From an uncultured Eggerthellaceae bacterium (GTDB lineage: Bacteria > Actinomycetota > Coriobacteriia > Coriobacteriales > Eggerthellaceae), in contig CAKUDT010000037.1 of the NCBI GenBank assembly GCA_934645125.1, positions 1 through 9,225 of the forward strand: a stretch of 9,225 nucleotides of DNA, given 5' to 3'. The translations under genes were made by a program, and so were the position numbers. Each line of letters begins with the position of its first letter. Positions within the stretch are counted from its first letter, which is position 1. Below, one piece after another: positions 6,127 to 9,225 of this stretch. The notes under the pieces were generated by a model. That model had not been told where the DNA came from. It made no database searches and saw nothing but the letters and a program-made list of their open reading frames with translations.

Positions 6127-7000
6127 ATGCCTTCCTCTTTCTAAAGATGCTTTTCACGCGTACTTTATCCACATGGTGCTTGCCAAGAACATCGTTTACG
6201 GCGTCACCAAACAGATTAAGAACAACCACCACCATCAAAATGACCGCACCCGGTGCGAAAACCGCCCACGGAGTTGTCTGCATCGTGTTCGATGCTTGGT
6301 TGATCATGGCGCCCAATTCAGGCGAAGGGGGCGACGCACCCAGGCCCAAAAACGACAAGCCCGCCAAATTCAGCATGGAACCGCCCACATCAAGGCAGGC
6401 CATAACCACTAAAGGCGGCAAAATATTCGGTAGCACATGCCGCAGCGCAATCACCGGCTTGGAAAGGCCGCTCATGATGGCAGCAAGCACGAATGGACGC
6501 TCTTTCAGCGACAGAACAGACGAACGCGCAAGGCGCGCAAACCGTGTCCAACCAGGAACCACCAACGCAATAATGGCGTTGTTCAAGCCGCCGCCCAAAA
6601 GTCCCGCAATAGCAATGCCCAGCACCAGCGCGGGAAATGCCATGAACGCATCGGTGATGCGCATAACAACGGAATCGAAAGCGCCGCCCACATAGCCCGA
6701 CAACGAGCCCACAACCGACCCGATGACAGCGCTTGCCACCACCACAAGCAACGCTGAAAAGATAGTGGTCTGCAGGCCGCTAAATACACGGCACAAAACG
6801 CAGCGTCCCAAAGAGTCGGTTCCCATAAGGTATTCATCATTCGGAGCCAAATTGGCAAGGCTTAAATTCGCGTCAACGGGGTCATGCTGGCAAAGCAAAG
6901 GCGCCACCAGGGAGAACATAATCAGCACCAGCGCCAACACGGAAGTCACCAGTAAGCGACGCCGCGTTCGCAGCTTTTCAGGAGTCGTGCGCTTACTCAT
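6098..7000 (-). CDS. ABC importer permease, NikC/DppC-like
   Basis: The protein has 300 residues from the ATG at 7000, starting MSKRTTPEKLRTRRRLLVTS. The frame is open 30 codons further upstream, but that part is Arg/Cys-rich and overlaps the previous permease, so I reject it. A first membrane helix (about 16-36) is followed by an extracellular loop with the family signature LMGTDSLGRCVLCRVFSGLQTT (about 58-79). Several more helices follow, and then the cytoplasmic EAA-type loop around SGLSKPVIALRHVLPNILPP, which contacts an ATPase. LSFLGLGASPPSPELGAMI is typical of the C-type subunit. It overlaps the upstream permease gene by eight bases and the downstream binding-protein gene by 29, which points to translational coupling. 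Confidence 0.94.
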   Translation of the reverse strand: MSKRTTPEKLRTRRRLLVTSVLALVLIMFSLVAPLLCQHDPVDANLSLANLAPNDEYLMGTDSLGRCVLCRVFSGLQTTIFSALLVVVASAVIGSVVGSLSGYVGGAFDSVVMRITDAFMAFPALVLGIAIAGLLGGGLNNAIIALVVPGWTRFARLARSSVLSLKERPFVLAAIMSGLSKPVIALRHVLPNILPPLVVMACLDVGGSMLNLAGLSFLGLGASPPSPELGAMINQASNTMQTTPWAVFAPGAVILMVVVVLNLFGDAVNDVLGKHHVDKVRVKSIFRKRKAYEENERETA

Positions 7001-7973
7001 GAGCGGCCTCCTGATCCTTGCGCGAAAGCACGCGCGCCTTACGCAAAGCCAAGCGCGCACGCGGATCAAGGCGCACTTGCACCAAGTCAACGCAAAGGTT
7101 CACCAGCACAAAGAAGGTGGCCATGATGAACACATAACCTTGCACCACGGGATAATCGCGCGAGAACACCGCTGACACGGCATATTTTCCAATGCCCGGC
7201 CAGTTGAAAATGCTCTCGATAATGGCACTTCCGCCTAAGAGCTGGGCAAACGTCATGCCCGTTAGCACCAGGACAGTGGGCGCAACCGCCTTCAGAACGC
7301 TCCGAAGCAGAATCTTCGCATCAGAGAAGCCGCGAACGCGTGCCGCTTCGACATATTCTTGCTCCATTTCTTGAAGCACGATGGTGCGCACTTGGCGAAT
7401 GTAGACCGCCGATTCGCACAGGACCAGCGTAAGCACGGGTAGCACCCATCCCGCTCCGCGCATGCTGCCAATGCTGGGAAGCAAATGCAGCGTAATCGAG
7501 AAGATAAACACCAGCACCAGCGCCATAAGAAAGCCGGGAAACGCTGAGCCAATAAAGGAAAGCGCACGAATCAGGTAATCGGTGAACTTATTGCGCTTCA
7601 GAGCGCACAAACAACCCAAAGGAATAGACACGAGCAGCGTAAGAACAACCGAGACCACTGCTAAAAACAACGTGGCCGGCATACGGGACAACAGTTCGGT
7701 GGCCACAGGGCGCCCCGAGCTAATCGAAGTGCCCAAATCACCCTGAAATACATTGCCCAACCAAATAAGATACTGATCGATAATCGGCTTATCAAGACCC
7801 AACTCAGCGCGTTTCGCAGCGACCAATTCGGGATCCGCCGCCGAACCCCCTTGCTCCAGCAGAGCGGTAACGGGATCGCCCGGAGAAAGATACATCAGGA
7901 AAAACGACAGCAACGTTACCATGAAAAGCACTGGTATCAGCTGCACCAGTCGTTGTAATACCATCTTTCTCAT
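6993..7973 (-). CDS. ABC importer permease, NikB/DppB-like
   Basis: The protein has 326 residues, starting MRKMVLQRLVQLIPVLFMVT with the first helix typical of B-type permeases, then the MYLSPGDPVTAL loop and GLDKPIIDQYLIWLGNVFQGDLGTS (family signature, about 59-83). The EAA loop is clear: EYVEAARVRGFSDAKILLRSVLKAVAP, where EYVEAARVRG contacts an ATPase subunit. ESIFNWPGIGKYAVSAV near the C-terminus is also characteristic. It starts nine bases after the methyltransferase gene stops, with a weak AGGT upstream, so the methyltransferase and transporter genes are very probably one transcription unit. It forms the membrane channel with the permease at 6098-7000. Confidence 0.95.
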   Translation of the reverse strand: MRKMVLQRLVQLIPVLFMVTLLSFFLMYLSPGDPVTALLEQGGSAADPELVAAKRAELGLDKPIIDQYLIWLGNVFQGDLGTSISSGRPVATELLSRMPATLFLAVVSVVLTLLVSIPLGCLCALKRNKFTDYLIRALSFIGSAFPGFLMALVLVFIFSITLHLLPSIGSMRGAGWVLPVLTLVLCESAVYIRQVRTIVLQEMEQEYVEAARVRGFSDAKILLRSVLKAVAPTVLVLTGMTFAQLLGGSAIIESIFNWPGIGKYAVSAVFSRDYPVVQGYVFIMATFFVLVNLCVDLVQVRLDPRARLALRKARVLSRKDQEAAHE

Positions 7974-7982
7974 GCAGGAAAC

Positions 7983-9225
7983 CTAGCGGCAAGGCTTACG
8001 CGCAATCACCATGAACTGGGGCGCGAACTCATACATCTGGCGCATTTCATCGGTCCAGACCAAAGAAGAAACCTCTTCCGCAAACTCAACTTCCATGCCA
8101 AGGCGCGTCAAAACAGACACATCCCACGCAGGACGCTGCTCTTTCGTGATGTCCATGTCTTTAGCAAGGTTTTCCAACACGCTGGAAATAACGTTATCGG
8201 TGCTGTAAGCGTTCTGATGAAGCTGACTCAGCGTTTCATCATGCAGGTATCCCCACCAAGAAGAATCGAAATACATAAGGTATCCGCCCGGCTTCAGCAC
8301 ATCGCACCAGCACGCCAGCGCTTCTTCGGCCACGGCAATGTTGGAGAGCACGTTACGGCTGACCACCACGTCAAACGTCTGCGCCGCAAACGGCAGGTTA
8401 TCTACCGTACCCACCATAAGGGGAAATTCCAGGCCCATGGCATTCGCATTCTGGCGCGCTTTCTCAAGCATGCCTTGGGAGAAATCAACGCCACGCACCG
8501 AGTAGCCGCGCGAAGCCAGCGTGAGCGACATAGCACCTGTGCCACAGCCGGCATCCAGAATAAGCGGATTGCGCACGTCGCGCGCCCCAAGGGCTTCCTG
8601 CATCAAATCGCCCCATTTATGGATGTCCCCATCAAGGCCGAACGTCTTGGAGCGCGTGTTCCAGTAGTTGCGCGTTGCTTCGCACACATCATCTGCAGTG
8701 GGGGCCGCGCATTTCGTTGCAGCCAGCGCAAACAGGGGCGATGCTTCATACAGTTCATATTCCCAATCAAGGTACACGCGTGCACCGGCGTCTTCCATAA
8801 CGTCAACGTTGCCGAAACCCGCCTCCATAAGAGCACGAACATCCCAGGCAGGGCGGCTGATAGAAGAAAGCGGCAGCGAATCGTAATACGGCTTGTCGTT
8901 CGTGCACACCGCCATGAATTCGCCCGTTTTCGCATAATGACGACGCTCGTTTTCGCGCACTTTCTGTGCCTGGGTTTCGTCATAGAACTCCAAATGCCAG
9001 TTGGCATCGAACACCAGCAGCTTACCGCCTGGCCTGAGCACACGACGCCACTCCGCAAAAGCAGCTTGAGGGTCCGTAAGCGTCCACGTAACGTTGCGCG
9101 TAACAATAAGATCGAACGTGTTATCGGGAAAATCGAGCTCGTGGGCATCCATGTGGAACAGCAGCGCGTCAACGCCTGCCGCAAGAAGATTTTCTCGCGC
9201 ATGGTACAGCATTTGGGAGGATTTA
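7983..9225 (-). CDS. Tandem SAM-dependent methyltransferase (two class I modules; 5' end outside window)
   Basis: The frame is open to the right edge, and the codons before the ATG at 9212 (KSSQ) continue a methyltransferase motif, so that ATG is internal. Counting from it, 409 residues are visible. Module 1 (about 1-165) shows HMDAHELDFPDNTFDLIVTRN, then LRPGGKLLVFDANW at 59-72; its SAM-binding motif I would lie just outside. Module 2 is complete: DAGCGTG (motif I, 220-226), GVDFSQGMLEKA (241-252), NLPFAAQTFDVVVSRN (272-287) and LKPGGYLMYFD (306-316). The modules share RN-V, FD-(N/S)W-DET and RPAWDV at 38/285, 60/307 and 120/360, a spacing of 240-247 residues, so they arose by internal duplication. 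The methyl acceptor is unknown. The gene ends nine bases before a permease gene of a nickel/peptide-class importer, so a role linked to the imported compound is plausible. Confidence 0.88.
   Translation of the reverse strand, partial: KSSQMLYHARENLLAAGVDALLFHMDAHELDFPDNTFDLIVTRNVTWTLTDPQAAFAEWRRVLRPGGKLLVFDANWHLEFYDETQAQKVRENERRHYAKTGEFMAVCTNDKPYYDSLPLSSISRPAWDVRALMEAGFGNVDVMEDAGARVYLDWEYELYEASPLFALAATKCAAPTADDVCEATRNYWNTRSKTFGLDGDIHKWGDLMQEALGARDVRNPLILDAGCGTGAMSLTLASRGYSVRGVDFSQGMLEKARQNANAMGLEFPLMVGTVDNLPFAAQTFDVVVSRNVLSNIAVAEEALACWCDVLKPGGYLMYFDSSWWGYLHDETLSQLHQNAYSTDNVISSVLENLAKDMDITKEQRPAWDVSVLTRLGMEVEFAEEVSSLVWTDEMRQMYEFAPQFMVIARKPCR

Noticed and set aside
4258..6144. A 628-codon open frame on the plus strand opposite the binding protein and ATPase genes
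   Set aside because: It has no recognisable domain, is rich in His, Val and Arg in the way of antisense frames, and lies opposite two clearly real genes. It is a codon-bias shadow.
7001..7090. Upstream extension of the C-type permease (30 extra residues)
   Set aside because: It overlaps the B-type permease for its full length and is Arg/Cys-rich with no family resemblance; the ATG at 7000 gives the usual N-terminus and an eight-base overlap.

Overview
This 9.2 kb window reads as bacterial chromosome, and every gene I can support lies on the minus strand, so it is described from right to left. The organism is probably a Gram-positive anaerobe of the Coriobacteriia (Eggerthellales-like; moderate GC, about 50-55% by eye). 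The reasons are an Asp23-YloV/FakA gene pair, a lipoprotein-type solute-binding protein in place of a periplasmic one, and a BspA-like surface protein ending in a dockerin domain. The placement rests on recognition of protein styles only and is moderately uncertain.

Right part (9225 to 3002): one tightly packed operon. It opens with the 3' part of a gene for a protein with two tandem SAM-dependent methyltransferase modules; its start lies beyond the window. A complete family-5 (peptide/nickel class) ABC importer follows: permease B, permease C, a substrate-binding lipoprotein, then two ATPases. All junctions are short gaps or overlaps. The lengths (326, 300, 525, 261, 250 aa) resemble the NikABCDE arrangement more than the longer OppD/OppF type. 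Five bases after the last ATPase a MATE-family exporter begins, but it is broken after about 45 residues.

Middle part (2996 to about 1093): a disrupted region. The MATE remnant runs into an approximately 200 bp repeat. A signal-peptide-bearing BspA-like (DUF285) repeat protein with a C-terminal type I dockerin follows, and then a second copy of the same repeat in the same orientation. Each copy has a 122 bp core with imperfect 27 bp terminal inverted repeats (MITE-like) plus a shared flank of about 65-80 bp that encodes a similar short peptide tail. The surface-protein gene is thus bracketed by direct repeats and may have arrived as a cassette, or the locus may have been rearranged by recombination between copies.

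Left part (893 to 1): an Asp23/Gls24-family gene followed by the 5' part of a YloV/FakA-type DAK-domain gene that continues past the left edge. This is a conserved housekeeping pair.

The most interesting reading is the right-hand operon: methyltransferase, importer and (formerly) exporter together have the logic of a small-molecule or metallophore make-export-recapture system, of which the exporter seems lost here. The substrate cannot be read from the sequence.
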